Shown here: positions 17,004 through 31,228 of the stretch, in pieces | Numbering within the stretch: the stretch's first letter is position 1 | Layout: each line of letters opens with the position of its first letter | Assembly: GCF_008831285.2 (NCBI RefSeq) | Contig: NC_045146.1 | Span: 20,537,289-20,601,288 of the forward strand | DNA: 64,000 nucleotides | Direction: 5' to 3' | Source of the DNA: Nymphaea colorata | Taxonomy: Eukaryota > Streptophyta > Magnoliopsida > Nymphaeales > Nymphaeaceae | Made by a program: the position numbers and the translations under genes | The notes under the pieces: generated by a model | Database searches by the model: none | What the model was told of the DNA's origin: nothing | Seen by the model: only the letters and a program-made list of their open reading frames with translations

Positions 17004-17093
17004 TCAGACCAAAAACAAGGTAATCAAACTAATAGTTGTAAACTAGTTATATAATTTACAACTATTAGTTTGACGACCTTGTTTATGGTCTGA
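17004..17093. repeat. Short foldback hairpin with 39-bp arms
   Basis: Left arm 17004-17042 (TCAGACC...GTTGTAAA) and right arm 17055-17093 (TTTACAAC...GGTCTGA) are reverse complements with about three mismatches, separated by a 12-base loop. Weaker inverted similarity continues outward around GATTTTGAA. It could be a small MITE or a small-RNA hairpin. No target or expression evidence is available. Confidence 0.8.
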
Positions 17094-18002
17094 TAAATCC
17101 ATGAATTCAAAATCAACTTCGACCTTTAATTGGTTAAAGCATGAATGTCGGTGAAGATTTCTTTGTCACTTCAGCAATGGTATACAAGACGCGTTAATTT
17201 GAGATTCTTGTCTCTCAATCTGGTAGGCCAAAATTTTCTGTACATGTTCGTAGGGGTGGAGCCAGGATTTTTTTTAGGGGCGGGCTAAACAGTCCGTGGG
17301 TTAGGCCAAGAGGAGCGACAGGTCGAGCCAAGAGGAGCGATAGGTCGGGCTAAGAAAAGCGACGGGTGGGGCCAAACTAAAAAAAAATGATTTTTTCAAT
17401 ATAATTTTTTTCCTACCCTCACCCAGGAGGCGTGGCTAGGAAGCCCGCGACAGGTTCAGATTATCGAAAAACTAATGAACTGGCAGAAGAAGTTTCAATG
17501 GTCTGGTGCGGGGTTGAGATTTAAGATACTTAGGGCTGTTCATGAGTGAGTTAGAGCTAGTTCGAACTCGGCTCATTTGCTCATTTGTCTTGAAAGGAAC
17601 TCAAACTCGGCTGGAGATTGACTTGGAGATTGACTCATTAAAACTTGAACTCCACATGTATACCCATTTGAACAATAATTTTTTAATAATTTTATAAGAC
17701 TCATTTTGTATATTTTCTTTCTCAAGTTTTATTTAGGTTGTCGAGTTCATCGTTTAATAAATTAGCATCCTCAAATCAAAGGAAGTGGATCCCGTTGGTC
17801 TTGATCTCGGGTCCGAATTCAATTAGGTTTCACTCAATGAAGTCGAATTCTCTACTCCACGCCGATCCACTTAGGCATCTGTCCAAAGTAAGCGGGAAAG
17901 ACCATCCGGGCGGTTCCTTATCTTCGGGCCAACGACGGGGGAGGCGCGGCTAGGAAGCCGGCGAACTGTCTCCGACCCCGCCGCAGGGGATCGGCGGTCA
18001 CG

Positions 18003-18560
18003 ATGCCGGCCGCGCTGCCCTTCACCAGGCCACCAATGGCGATCATGCCGCCCTTCAACAGGACGTCCGTCATCTCCGCCAAGTTCCAGAAGCGCTACCG
18101 CCGGAGCCCCCGAAACGACCCCGACGACGATTCTGATAAGATGGGTGGAGTTGGCTTCGCCGTCCTGACCGCCATGGAGTCTGGCAGATCACAACGAAAA
18201 GGGGATTCTTCAGATTTTCCGTTACCGGGAACCTCGCTGACTGGTGGAGCTCCGAGCAGAGACGGGAAGCGAGACCGGCAGAAGGAGATGGCTTCGAAGA
18301 AGAGTGAAACGGGCACCAACAATACAGAATCGACTTCTCTTAGTGGACACGATGTTCTTTTGGCGTTGCAGAGCGCCTCTGCTCAGAAAGCGAGTCTTGC
18401 GCGCAGAAGGAGAGGCAGCAAGCAGAAGGGAACGACGTTAACGGAGGAGAGCAGACTCAACCCCGATGACATCCGTCCTATCATAATAAAGAGCGATTGG
18501 GCCGCCCGATTGCGGAAGCTCGAAAACCTTCTCGAAGATCTGACGATGGATGACGTTTGA
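18003..18560 (+). CDS. Uncharacterised basic plant protein, 185 residues
   Basis: I do not recognise a named family. The frame is GC-richer than its surroundings and uncut for 185 codons. The N-terminus is Pro, Ala and Arg-rich with few acids (MPAALPFTRPPMAIMPPF), which could be an organelle presequence. A short acidic patch (DPDDDSD, about 38-44) and a Ser/Lys/Arg-rich low-complexity middle follow. The C-terminal third looks conserved: SGHDVLLALQSASAQKASL (about 114-132), a basic block ARRRRGSKQK, then RPIIIKSDWAARLRKLENLL (about 158-177), predicted helical with heptad-like Leu spacing. It starts at the first ATG after a GC-rich leader and ends 351 bp before the D27-like start on the same strand. 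No intron is evident. Role unknown. Confidence 0.65.
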   Translation: MPAALPFTRPPMAIMPPFNRTSVISAKFQKRYRRSPRNDPDDDSDKMGGVGFAVLTAMESGRSQRKGDSSDFPLPGTSLTGGAPSRDGKRDRQKEMASKKSETGTNNTESTSLSGHDVLLALQSASAQKASLARRRRGSKQKGTTLTEESRLNPDDIRPIIIKSDWAARLRKLENLLEDLTMDDV

Positions 18561-18911
18561 ATCTCCGTTCTCAATATTTTATTATTCTATTTTTTGCTTC
18601 TTCTTCATATTATTGTAATTTATGTGGTTAAATTAAATGAACGTATTCGTTCTCATCTCGTGGCGAATCCTCCGCCTCACGTTTGAGTGGATCCTGTTGT
18701 CGCATTTTCTGGAAAAGAAAAAAGGAATTTCCGCTGGTATTCAATCGATGCATTTCTGCTTGATTATGTGTTTGTCCCGCGTTCAGGAAAAATTTGGAAA
18801 CAACCGGTCGGGAGACTTAAATCAATAAAAAAAACCGAATCTTTCGTGGTTAAAAATGCAATCCATGATGATATAAGGTGGTACTAGATTAAGTGGAATC
18901 CTGACGTCTCT

Positions 18912-21412
18912 ATGGAGCTCGGCTTGCATACCATCAGTTTCAGACCGCCGCTGACGCCGTCTTATAATCGAAATATTCGCTTGATTAGATGCGGCATCGC
19001 CGAGCCTTCCGGCGTGCCGGCACCGATGGGGCAGAAGACTCGGTACAAGGACGGTTTCTTTGAGAAGGCTTTCATGACTCTGTTTGCCCGAAAAATGGAG
19101 AAGTTTGCTTCAGGTAATCATCTTCTGGTTGTGATTGCGGGCATCTTATTGCTTTTTCTTCTTGTTTGATCCGGTTGATCATTGATCACAGCCAAGGATG
19201 GAGCTGCCAAGGGATGGTATGATTATGAGAGTTTCGTGGATGTCTCAAAGCGAGTGGTGCAAGGACGGTCCCGGAAGGAACAGCAGGAAGTTGTAAGAGA
19301 GGTGCTCCTGTCGATGCTTCCTCCTGGTGCGCCCGCTCAGGTGAACCTCTTTGATTCGTTTCTTTCTAAATGCTACTCTTCTTATCTTTTCTTGTTGCTT
19401 TTTACTTACATATCCTTATTGGGAGAACAGTAGATGAACAAGTTGAAGCCAACGTGCTAAATTTCTTCATATTAATTTTTGTTTTGAAGTTTCGGAAATT
19501 ATTTCCTCCAACGAAGTGGGCCGCAGAGTTCAATGCTGCTATAACCGTGCCATTCTTTTACTGGTTGGTTGGGCCTTCTGAGGTAAGTATGTCTTCGCAT
19601 AAAAACGACGGTCTCAACTCTTGTTTCGTCTTAACTGAGCCTACTCGATGCTGCTTTCTTGTGCGCCTGTTTCTAGCATTGCAATCTTTTGGCTCAGCTC
19701 TTGCTTAGTGTCTTGCGTGAAGAATATGATGTGTTGGTCTTTGTGTAACGTGTTATCCATTCTGTGTTTTCTGGCTATATGGGGATGGTACAGGAGAGAA
19801 ATTACCTGTTTACTCGAATTAGAGATCAGGCTTAGAAATTATTCCTATTGTTAATGGCTCTTCTTTTGTTTCTTTTTGCAAGTTTTCACTGGGATCCTGG
19901 ATTTCAGTTACACATGCATATTCCATCAGTTGCATGAGCGTAAAGTTGGGTTTTGCATACGGGGAGCATGAATTTTACATGTGCTGACTTATGTACACAA
20001 TTATTTTTGTGATAATTATTGTATGAAGGAATGATTCAGACATTACATCTTGTGGAAATATTTAATTTGTATTTCTCAATACGCAAACTTTATAGGTTAT
20101 CGAAGTGGAGGTCAATGGGGTGAAGCAACAAAGTGGCGTCCTTATAAAGAAATGCAGGTAGGAAAATAGCTATTCTTTAATTTCTGAATGTGACTTATTC
20201 CGTCTACTGTTTGGATTTTTTTTCCACATAATCTCTAGAAAAATGTAGATTATTTAACCAGACAAATAATTTGACGGTGAACTTCTTTCAGTTGTTACTA
20301 TATAGCGAAACGCATTATTTCTTTATATTTCCATTTTGAGTGAGCATGTAAAGACTTGTTCGCTGTATTGGTTTCTGTTTGTTGTCTATCATATCGTATA
20401 AAGTCAGGTAAACATAGCTATGCTCCCTTTTTCCTTTAAGGTTTAACAAAGATCAGCTGAAAGAACCTAAATGCTAACCTTTTGATACTTTTGTCCGCTG
20501 TTAATTCTACTGCCTTTACAATTGGAATTGGATAAGTTTGCAATATTGACCTATTCTTTTTCATGTTTTCAAGGTACCTGGAAAATAGTGGATGTGTTGG
20601 CATGTGCGTGAATATGTGCAAGATTCCTACGCAAGATTTTTTCACAAACGAATTTGGACTTCCCTTGACTATGAATCCAAGTACGAATTATTTTCCTTTG
20701 GTTTTTCTTGTTATCTTTAACTATCATTATTTTGAATACATGCAACTCACAGAGATTGATTCACAAAGACGGTAAATTCTGTATGTTCTCCTTTTCTCCC
20801 TTTATGACCTACGAAGACGTAGCTTTTGTTTTCCTTTGGAACTGATATCCTTGTAGTATCAGCTTCTGCGTTACGGTTATGGAAAGGCTTGTATTCTTGA
20901 ATAACTTGTGAGAACAAAGCTACTGATGTTCCTAAATGGAGTTCTTATATAATCATGGTTGTATCTAAAAATCTTAGATATGAGACTATACTATACCCAA
21001 GTGATTCTCAGTGCATGGAATGTTAAGTCTCCATCCAGTATTCAGAAGGTTATTTTGCTTGCCATGTTGAACTGACTCACATTGCTGTCCTCTGTGTGTG
21101 TGTGTAGAGAGAAAGATATACATACATACTGCACACACACATGAGATGAAGGCTGAATGTTGTGGCTGTGTTTTCTAATCTTGGTTCCTATTGCAGATTT
21201 TGAGGATATGAGTTGTGAGATGGTATATGGCCAGGCACCTCCTCCTTTGGAGCTTGATCTGGTGTCAAAACAAGCTTGTTATGCAGAAATATGTAAGTAA
21301 AGGAATGTGCTGAATTTAGGTTATTGGAACTCAATACTAACTATCCTAATGGGTTTTTATAGGTACCATGGCCAACAAGAACTCCACAGTCTGTCCTAAA
21401 GTACAATTTTGA
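18912..21412 (+). CDS. Beta-carotene isomerase D27-like protein (DUF4033)
   Basis: A plastid iron-dependent carotenoid isomerase family member, closer to Arabidopsis D27-like 1 (At1g64680, from memory) than to DWARF27 itself. D27 isomerises all-trans-beta-carotene at C9 for strigolactone synthesis; D27-like proteins act on related carotenoid bonds. Seven exons were placed: 18912-19113, 19192-19340, 19490-19582, 20096-20157, 20574-20680, 21197-21292 and 21363-21412. All introns are GT-AG, giving 252 residues. The first 45 residues resemble a transit peptide. Then come KTRYKDGFFEKAFMTLFARK (about 43-62), PPTKWAAEFNAA, FFYWLVGPSE, and the Cys-rich block CRYLENSGCVGMCVNMCKIP that carries family-specific cysteines, followed by NPNFEDMSCEMVYGQAPP. 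The C-terminus has two more Cys residues. All blocks are present and the gene looks intact. Precise substrate is inferred. Confidence 0.92.
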
Positions 21413-23278
21413 TTAGATTGTCAATTGATGCATATTTGATGATGAAATGTCTTCCCTTTCTATTGAAGCTCATGCTATTCAGGTTAGTAAGCGGCTTTCT
21501 TTTGATACTTTCAAAGGCTTTTTCTGGAAGTAAAAGATTCCCTCGGTTGTGCCGCTCCTCTTATGTATTATAGTTGCAAATGAGGTAATTTGGTAGATGG
21601 GTTTTAGCTTTTTTTGGGGCTGTACAAAATTCCATTGTCACTGGCCCACAAATGTGCTCAGCCGTCTTGGATCTGGCCTGTTGGCAGCCTTAATATGTAA
21701 TGATTCATTTCTATTTTCTAACATTATCAGTTGATGTCTGAAAGGCTAGCCAAATGGTTTCCAAGAAACATTTCCATATGGCTAAGAATCGGCCCAGCAT
21801 AGTATCAAAACATTAGAAAGAGAGAGGAAGAGAGAGAGAGAGGGATTAAACAAGTGAAAGCTAGGTACTTGCTTTGGAAGTTTGACGTTTCATCAATATA
21901 AGTTCTTAGATAGAGAAATATTTGAGAGTTTTCCTTCCTTGTGTTTGGCTACCATTGGCAAACCAAAGAAGAAAACGCTGCATCTTAGTTCTCTTCCGAA
22001 TATTACATAAAGAAGATCAGATGTACCGGCGAGATGAACAAAGTTAAAAATTTTGCGTTTGCAGCTGTATATTGCTGGCTCTGCATATACTTTTTCCTTT
22101 CTAATGGGAATTCATCGCTTAATATTATGATTCTGGATTGTACATGTAGATGAGAAGTCAGCCTTCATCCATGACCCAGAAAAATGTTATTAGCCGTGCT
22201 GTATACCGATCAAAGTAAAATACAAACGTTGAGCTTCTTCTTGATGTTGCCTGTGCCAATACTGAGCGGGTGAAACATTTAGTTCCGAGAGGTTTCATCC
22301 GGCATATAAAACTCAGTGCACCTGGGACACCATTTTTTGGTTTAATTGCTTCAACGATTGATCAGCTAGAAATTCACACCTCCTAAATATTCAGGCCTTG
22401 GCATGAAGAGTTTGTAGGAGTCGTAACTTAATGTGTTCACCCGATGTAGCTACAGATTATCAGGTTTATCAAGACTGTAGCCTTTCAAGTCAGCCAAAAA
22501 AGAGCTGAGTATACCAGCCTAGGTGGGTAGGCTGAAGTAAAAGTTGGAAAAGGGAAAGAGCTTGAAGCTTGGTGAGGGTCCATCTATCCCAGATTGCCAA
22601 TTAGGAGGAAAAGGAAAAACCAAGTGTTGGGCTAGAGCATCAGTTGAATAAGGAAATATCGAATGATTCTGTTGCTAATAGTGTGTCGCTTGAACAGAAA
22701 CATTGAATGATTCTATTGTTGCTTGTCCATATGCATCTCGCTAAGGCTGCAAATGCTGATTCACAAATCAAATTTTTTGCTTCACACATCCATGCATTCC
22801 GTCGTGTTCATGAGAAATACAAGAAAAAAGGGGCAAACTGAGTGTTGGATTCCCGAGCCTCTCAGGCGCACTTTGATTGCCACGGCAAAATGGAAGCTCG
22901 GAGGAAAATGAAGGTAATGGCCCGACTCCAAAATATGAGAAAATAATCACGGTGGTAAACACCAGCGCTGAACCAAGCAGAGTGTTCAACTTGATTAGCT
23001 GCAGTCTGTCTTCTACAGAGCACAAAGTCCACAAATTCGAAACCTTAAATCAGACCGAATATGATAAAACGTGATTAAATCAGGCAGAATGATGAGTTCT
23101 TGAGCTTATGCAGGCCAAAGTTGAATGCAATCCGTCGGATCATGTTCTCAACGGCAATGAAAACAAAGCTTATGTCTTAGATCTCACAAGCACAAGACTT
23201 AGGATGTAAATGTGCAAAGATCGTTTGAAAGTTTATAATTGAACGTCACATTTAAATGTCATTCCTTTGTTTGAGGCC

Positions 23279-23327
<49 letters not shown>
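23279..23327. repeat. Compound (GT)n-(GA)n microsatellite
   Basis: A run of GT units, one interrupted by GC, passes directly into about 13 GA units. Confidence 0.9.
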
Positions 23328-23330
<3 letters not shown>

Positions 23331-23918
23331 ACCTCTGGTCCTCCCTAATACCATAATGAGATCTCCTGCATCTTTTTGGATGACCGCGTCCTATTATTTG
23401 AGTCACGGGTATGCGATTGCAGGCTATCCACCTCAATTTTGAGAAGATTTTCGAGGCAAAGATTTTGACCATGAAACAAGGTTCAGCTTGGTCGTGGTGC
23501 CCGGACGGGTTATAATATCTCATAAGTCAATAAGTCATAAGAACAAGTGAAAAGCTTTGCAGTACTAAACTAGCTCGTTTCAGAACAAGTAGTTACTGCC
23601 CTGTGCATGGTCGTAAAGCCTGTCATGATTTCATTTTATTGTACTATTTAGCTCGGTTTACATTTAAAGACCACATGGTTCACATCCCCCTGTTACATGT
23701 CAAGAAACGGCATTCCGAATCTCACGATAAAGGCTTAACTTTTAAAACTAACAACTGACAAACAAAACCTTCAAAGGGCGAAAGCTCGTTGTTTAGAAAG
23801 TGCAAACTTTTAATCCTTTTGATCCTTCTTTTTTTCAAGTTAAAAGTATATGTCCACTGTCAATTGGGGAATTTCACACCAAATGTTGTAGTCTCCCCAA
23901 GCATGGATACTTGGGTAA

Positions 23919-24263
23919 GCTTGAGCATCGGGCCAGATACTCGATGGATACTCCATTAGATCGAGATGAGGCCCAGGCTAGAAAAAACCGGCTCGGTCAA
24001 CACAACTCGGCTCGATAATGTATTGGGCCGACTCGAGTAGGCTTGATGGGGCCCGATTAGTCTCAATTTACTTTTTATATTATTTTTATTTAATAATAAT
24101 AATATATTTTTTATTATTAAAATGTATTTTATATTCAAAATTTTTTATTTTATGTTAACCAGGTCAGGTTGGGTTGAGTTGAGCCCTAATTTCAAGCATC
24201 GGGCCAACCCGGGCCCAGCCCAACTCTTATCCGGCCTGGTCAGGCGGGGCTGGCCCAATGCAA
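23919..24263. mobile_element. MITE-like element with GCATCGGGCC ends
   Basis: GAGCATCGGGCCAG near the left edge and CTGGCCCAATGCAAG near the right edge are imperfect inverted repeats, and GCATCGGGCCAACC occurs internally. The interior has CGGCTCG and GGCCCGAT phrases plus an AT-rich centre and no coding capacity. Similar GC-rich wording occurs at 49060-49230. Edges and target duplication are uncertain. Confidence 0.4.
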
Positions 24264-25281
24264 GGATCCATGGCATAGTCCATAGGTTGACCAGACATTC
24301 CAACAGGAATACGAGAAAATGCAGGAAAATGTACTAAATTCAGCAAACTAGAAGCACCACTGCTAGGAAGCAACAAATATATCGACCATATTTCAAACGT
24401 TGTAACATTTTCAATGATCAATTTCAACATTTCATCAATTTTTATTGTTACCATCTTTTCTTGAAGAATGGGGACAAGATGAAGAAAAGAAACGGGCCCC
24501 TTCCTTTCTTTTTCAACTTTTTTTGCATACATCCTCATCTCGTTGAGACAAGATTTGGGCATGATTTGGGCCGATTTCCGTAAATGCAATGTTGATGGAC
24601 TCTTAAAGACGGAGCACAGATAACCCAATGAACGCCTTAATCATCGGTAAAAATGATATCACGAGATTGCCCAAAAATTTTGACCTTTTATGCGTTAAGA
24701 ACATTTGGACAGACTGCATAGAAGCTATGACAGAGGTCCCCCATCGCCCACTTGCTTTTCAATTGCAACAAAAAGCTTAGCAAATCCATGTGACTCACAA
24801 AGGATTCTGGTGAATTTTAACTTTTTTCTACCAAAACATTCCTGTCCTCTGTTTCAGTCTACCAATCACGTGAACCAGAGATGGGATAGACCCGTGACTT
24901 TCTATCAAAAACCAGGAGGGAAAGAAGAAGACGATGACCATCTTCAACGTTAACACCTTCATTGGAAGGTAAGCTAAAGGTTAGACATCAGCACGTTCTC
25001 ATACAGGAGAGAAGAAAAGGGCAAGAGAATAACGATTACCGCTCGCTTTCGTCCTCAATCAAGCTCCCCTAATCATGCAGGATACTCTGCTACAAACTCC
25101 CCAATTTAGGACAGAGTTGTCCCCACTAGCAAGACCCAACTTTTGTCCTGCCACTTTCTCGCAGCTGATCCCGTGATCAACATCCAATCGAAATCCAAAC
25201 CGTCAAAAATAAAGAATGAAATCCAAGAAATTCTCCATAGTTGGCCTAACGTCTTAACTGCCACGAGAGACCGGCTTCGCC

Positions 25282-25290
25282 TACAAATAG
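25282..25290 (+). promoter_or_regulatory. Candidate TATA box of the GH9 gene
   Basis: TACAAATAG in the context GCCTACAAATAGCAG lies 75-83 bp upstream of the GH9 ATG, leaving room for a start site about 30 bases later and a leader of around 50 bases. Assigned by motif and spacing only. Confidence 0.4.
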
Positions 25291-25322
25291 CAGCTACCCT
25301 TGTTGGCCCTCTCAGTGCTTAG

Positions 25323-27449
<2,127 letters not shown>

Positions 27450-27531
27450 AGAAGGGGTGACTTTGATACATATACAGGTGGCAAACAGAAGCTCTACTCG
27501 TTTCTTACCTAAACTCATGACGGGGAACGTT

Positions 27532-30500
27532 CTAAATCTTGTCGTGGATAGAAAGGATGGAGGTATCCTTCACTGCAGCATCAGTCTGCGGACCTTTCTC
27601 CGAATCCATCTTTATTAGAATATCAACTACTTCCCTCATAGAAGGCCTTACATCACGATCCCACTGTGTGCAAGATAATGCTAAGTCAAGCAATTTCGCT
27701 GCTTTGCATTTCTCATTTTCTAGCCAGTAACTAATTTCTTCGTCAAGAAAACAAAACGGGCAACAGTCATCGCTCTTATCCGAGTTTTTATGAGCCCAAG
27801 TCACAATATCAATACCATCATCAAAGCTTGGATCCACGGGCAGCTTTCTGCAAAGGAGCTCCAATAAGACGACTCCATAGCTATAAACATCACTTTTTTC
27901 ATCTACGCGTGCCGAGAAACCATTTTCTGAAAACAGCACAATAGGAAAATCAGTGCCAATCAGAAACCTTTTCTTATTTCATTGACAAGCAAATAACTCC
28001 GACAATGAACCAGCTACAGGACTAAGAAATTAATAATACCACAAGCTCCTTACCGAAAAGAACGAGGCAATTCTCAAGTGCAGCACAAACTCAGAGGAAA
28101 TAGAAAAAAAAGAAAAAAAAAAAAACAGAACTTTCACCTGGAGCCATGTACCCAAGAGTGCCAACAATTGATGATCTTGTGGATCCTGAACATGAGCTCT
28201 CAGAAACACATACTAGTTTTGCCGTTCCAAAATCAGCAATCTTTGGCTCGAGTTCAGAATCCAGCAGAATATTTCTGGATTTCACATCTCTGTGAACAAT
28301 TTGCGCAGGACAGTCATGGTGAAGGTAGGATAAGCCTTGCGCAATGCCCAGGGAAATACGATACCGAACATCCCAATCAAGGGCACCACAGTAGTTCACG
28401 CCATGTAGGAGATCAAAAAGAGTCCCACCTTCAAGATACTCATAAACTGCTAAAACAAGGCCTCCCCTGATGCAATGACCGGCCATTTTTACTATGTTAC
28501 GATGCTTGACCATGCTAAGAATCTTGATTTCTGTTGTGAACTCCAGTTCGGAAGTGCACATCTTTTTCACCGCCCAAATTTTCCCAGAAGTACATCCTAC
28601 CTTGTACACTGCCCCATGGCCGCCTTTCCCAATTAGATACTTTTCATCAAGATCTTCAGTTACCTCCATTATCTCCTCAAACGTCAGGTTATGTGGTAGG
28701 TAGTCATTTGTTCTATCGTGAGTTTTAACTTGACGAAGGGCCCGGCGGACAAGAACGATACGAGTTGCCAGCAAATATATGATGACGCATAAGTTAATCA
28801 CAACGAACATTCCACCAATAAGTCCAGCAGCAACTTCCTTTCTTGTTTTGTTCGCATCGTGATCCAATTCTCTCTTGCAAGCCTTTCCGACATTGTCCTC
28901 AATGCACAGGCCGACGTTACCAACAAATGACATTGGTGATGAAGACAGTAAGCGCGTCCAGCTAGACGGAAGGCTACCAGATAACTGATTGAATGATATA
29001 TTAACGAACGAAAGAGAAAGCATACTGCTCAATCCTGAAGGGATCTCTCCAGAGAGATTGTTGTTTGAAAGATCTAAAATTTGAAGTTTGTCAAGCTTCC
29101 CTAAGCTAGCTGGTATTTCTCCCGTAAGTCTGTTGCCGCTCAGGTTCAACATGAATGAAAGGTGGTGCAAACTGCCAATGCTTTCAGGAATAGCACCCCC
29201 CAGCATGTTGTCTCCAAGTTGCAGTTCAAAAAGCCCTTGAAGTGATGACAGTGAGTTGGGGATGCTTCCTGTGATTCCATTTTCCTGAAGCAGCAACTTC
29301 TGCAATCCCACTAAATCTGTCAGCTTAGTCGGAATGGCCCCTGCCATCATATTCTTACTGAGATCCAATTCTATAAGGTTTTCACAGTTACCCAGTTCAG
29401 AAGGAAGACTTCCATTTAGCCTGTTTGATGAAATCCTCAGAATCTGCAACCTGTGTAGGTTACCGAACTCACGGGGAACAGACCCGGATAGTTGGTTATT
29501 CGAGATATCTAACATTGACAGATTGCTCCAGAAGCCCAGAATGGGTGGTATTGATCCTTCCAGCAAGTTGCCTCTAAGATCCAAATATGATATCCCCGTG
29601 TTCTGCTTCAGATTAGCGGGTATACTCCCTCCGAGGAGATTATTGGCCAGAATTACCCGCCTAAGGGACCGAGACGTTCCTAACGGAGCAGGAAAACTGC
29701 CATTTAGACGGTTGCCGCCGAGATCCAAAACTACCAACGAATCAAAAGTGAAAAGCCCATCCGGAATGCGGCCATAGAGACCATTGCCCGTCAAATCCAG
29801 CTTCTCTAAATAAGGAAGACCATCACCACGAAGGCCTGGAGGTATCTCCCCGGCAAGGTTATTGTAAGCTAATGACAGAAACTTCAGCTTCCTCAGAGCA
29901 GCTATCTCGACAGGAATTCGCCCGGAAAGACTGTTATTGTACAAACCCAACTCAACAAGATCCGTCAATTTTCCAACCTCTCGAGGAATTTCACCTTCAA
30001 GGTGATTGTCAAAAGCATGAAATACCCGAAGACTCCGAAGCTTAAAGACCTCCAACGGGATGGGTCCCCGGATGAAATTACTCTGAACCTTGAGCTCGAA
30101 CAGAGAGCTACAGTTCCCCAACTCGGGGGGCAAAGAACCTACCAGCATATTATCAAACAGATACAGTTCACTCAGATTACCAAGATTGCCAAACGAGCGA
30201 GGAATCGACCCGGAGAGCCTATTTCCCCAGACTGAAACCGCAGTCAATTGACTACAATTACCAAGCTCCCAAGGTATGCTCCCAGTGAGATTGTTCTGAG
30301 AAAGCACTAGCTCTTTCAAGTTGTGTAGATTTCCTAAGGTTCTCGGTATCCCACCTGCTAGTCTGTTTCTGCTGAGATCAACGACTTCAAGATTCAAAAG
30401 CTCGCCAAAATACTCGTGGAGATTTCCGACGAAGCGGTTGTCAGAGGAATAAAAGTTAGTAAGAGAACGGCATTTCCTCAAGCTAAGGGGCAAAGTCCCA

Positions 30501-31180
30501 GAGAGCATGTTCTCATGGACCCAGAGATCTGATATACTGCACTGTTCGGCCCCGAACTCCGGCAATGCTCCGGTGAGGTTGTTAGTGTTCAGATACAGAG
30601 ATTCAAGATTGGGCAAAAGAAACACGTCCTCCGGAACCCCGCCGCTCAAGAAATTGTTGTAGAGCCCCAAGTACTGGAGTTTTCGCCAATGGCTTACCTC
30701 GCCAGGAATGGCTCCGGTGATCTGGTTGTTGCCGAGGTCGATCAGCGTCAGCTCCGTCAACCGAAAGAGTTCGTGCGGAATCGATCCTTCAAAGAGGTTG
30801 TAGTTCAGGTACAGAGACGCGAGTCTCGTGCAGTTGCCGAGCTCGGGCGGGATCGCTCCAGAAAGCGAGTTGGAGCTGAGGTCGAGTAAAACGAGGCGAG
30901 GAAGTCGACAGAGGTCGGCGGTGCGGTTGAGGGTTCCAGCGAGGCCATAGCCAGAGAGGTTGAGGGATCTGACGGAAAGGCTATCTCGATAGCAGATGAC
31001 GCCAGGCCAGCGGCAGAAGGAGGAAGGGTCGCTTCGGTTCCATTGGATCGCATGGAGGGAAGACTTGGAGAAGCCGTCGCGAAAGGAAAGAAGACGAATC
31101 CCGTCGTGGGGATGAAGAGAAGTCGACGGAGAGACGATCCTTAGTAATAATAAGAAGAGGAAGATGGGTCTCAGAGCCAT
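27532..31180 (-). CDS. LRR receptor-like kinase, subfamily XI (PEPR/INRPK1-like)
   Basis: A plasma-membrane receptor kinase of about 1145 residues, likely perceiving a peptide ligand. Two exons: 31180-28138 and 27926-27532. The single intron falls after YMAP in the kinase activation segment, at the place typical for LRR-RLKs, and restores APENGFSARVDEKSDVYSYG. Order: signal peptide (about 1-21), N-terminal cap with a CRWPGVIC Cys pair, roughly 26 leucine-rich repeats of the GxIPxxLGNL plant type, a CIEDNVGKAC Cys pair, one membrane span (about GLIGGMFVVINLCVIIYLL), and a kinase domain. Kinase motifs are GKGGHGAVY, AVKK, the RD-type loop IVHRDVKSRN and IADFGTAKL. It looks intact. The leader carries a GA repeat. 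Subfamily is inferred from kinase and LRR layout. The ligand is unknown, and PEPR orthology is not established. Confidence 0.92.
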
Positions 31181-31205
31181 GTGGTTTTCTCAGAATTGCC
31201 AAGGC

Positions 31206-31228
31206 CAGAGAGAGAGAGAGAGAGAGAG
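31206..31228. repeat. (GA)n microsatellite in the LRR kinase leader
   Basis: About eleven GA units on the plus strand (CT on the coding strand) lie 26-48 bp upstream of the LRR kinase ATG. Pyrimidine repeats are common in plant 5' leaders. Confidence 0.85.

Larger units (their letters stand above)
15241..18002. other. Intergenic spacer between CIPK and the 18-kb gene
   Basis: Holds a two-copy tandem repeat (15681-15850), a hairpin (17004-17093) and a low-complexity region near 17230-17420 with repeated GAGGAGCGACAGG-like phrases. At 16480-16960 the minus strand has interrupted coding-like stretches in several frames without a recognisable family. From about 17530 to 17660 there is GAACTCGGCTC-type sequence common in degenerate plant repeats. 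No intact gene is supported. Confidence 0.55.
21413..25281. other. Intergenic spacer between D27-like and GH9 genes
   Basis: The D27-like 3' untranslated region occupies the first part. Short open frames at 22723-22911 and 24227-24628 have no recognisable domains. A GT/GA compound microsatellite lies at 23279-23327 and a MITE-like GC-rich tract at about 23919-24263. Sequence from about 24700 to 25280 is the GH9 upstream region. No gene is supported. Confidence 0.55.

Noticed and set aside
24227-24628. 133-codon minus-strand open frame
   Set aside because: Residue order is not domain-like, part overlaps the MITE-like tract at 23919-24263, and no splice or homologous neighbour supports it.
29334-29777. 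147-codon plus-strand frame inside the LRR kinase gene
   Set aside because: It is the antisense shadow of leucine-rich repeats; regular codon use on the minus strand leaves the reverse frames open.
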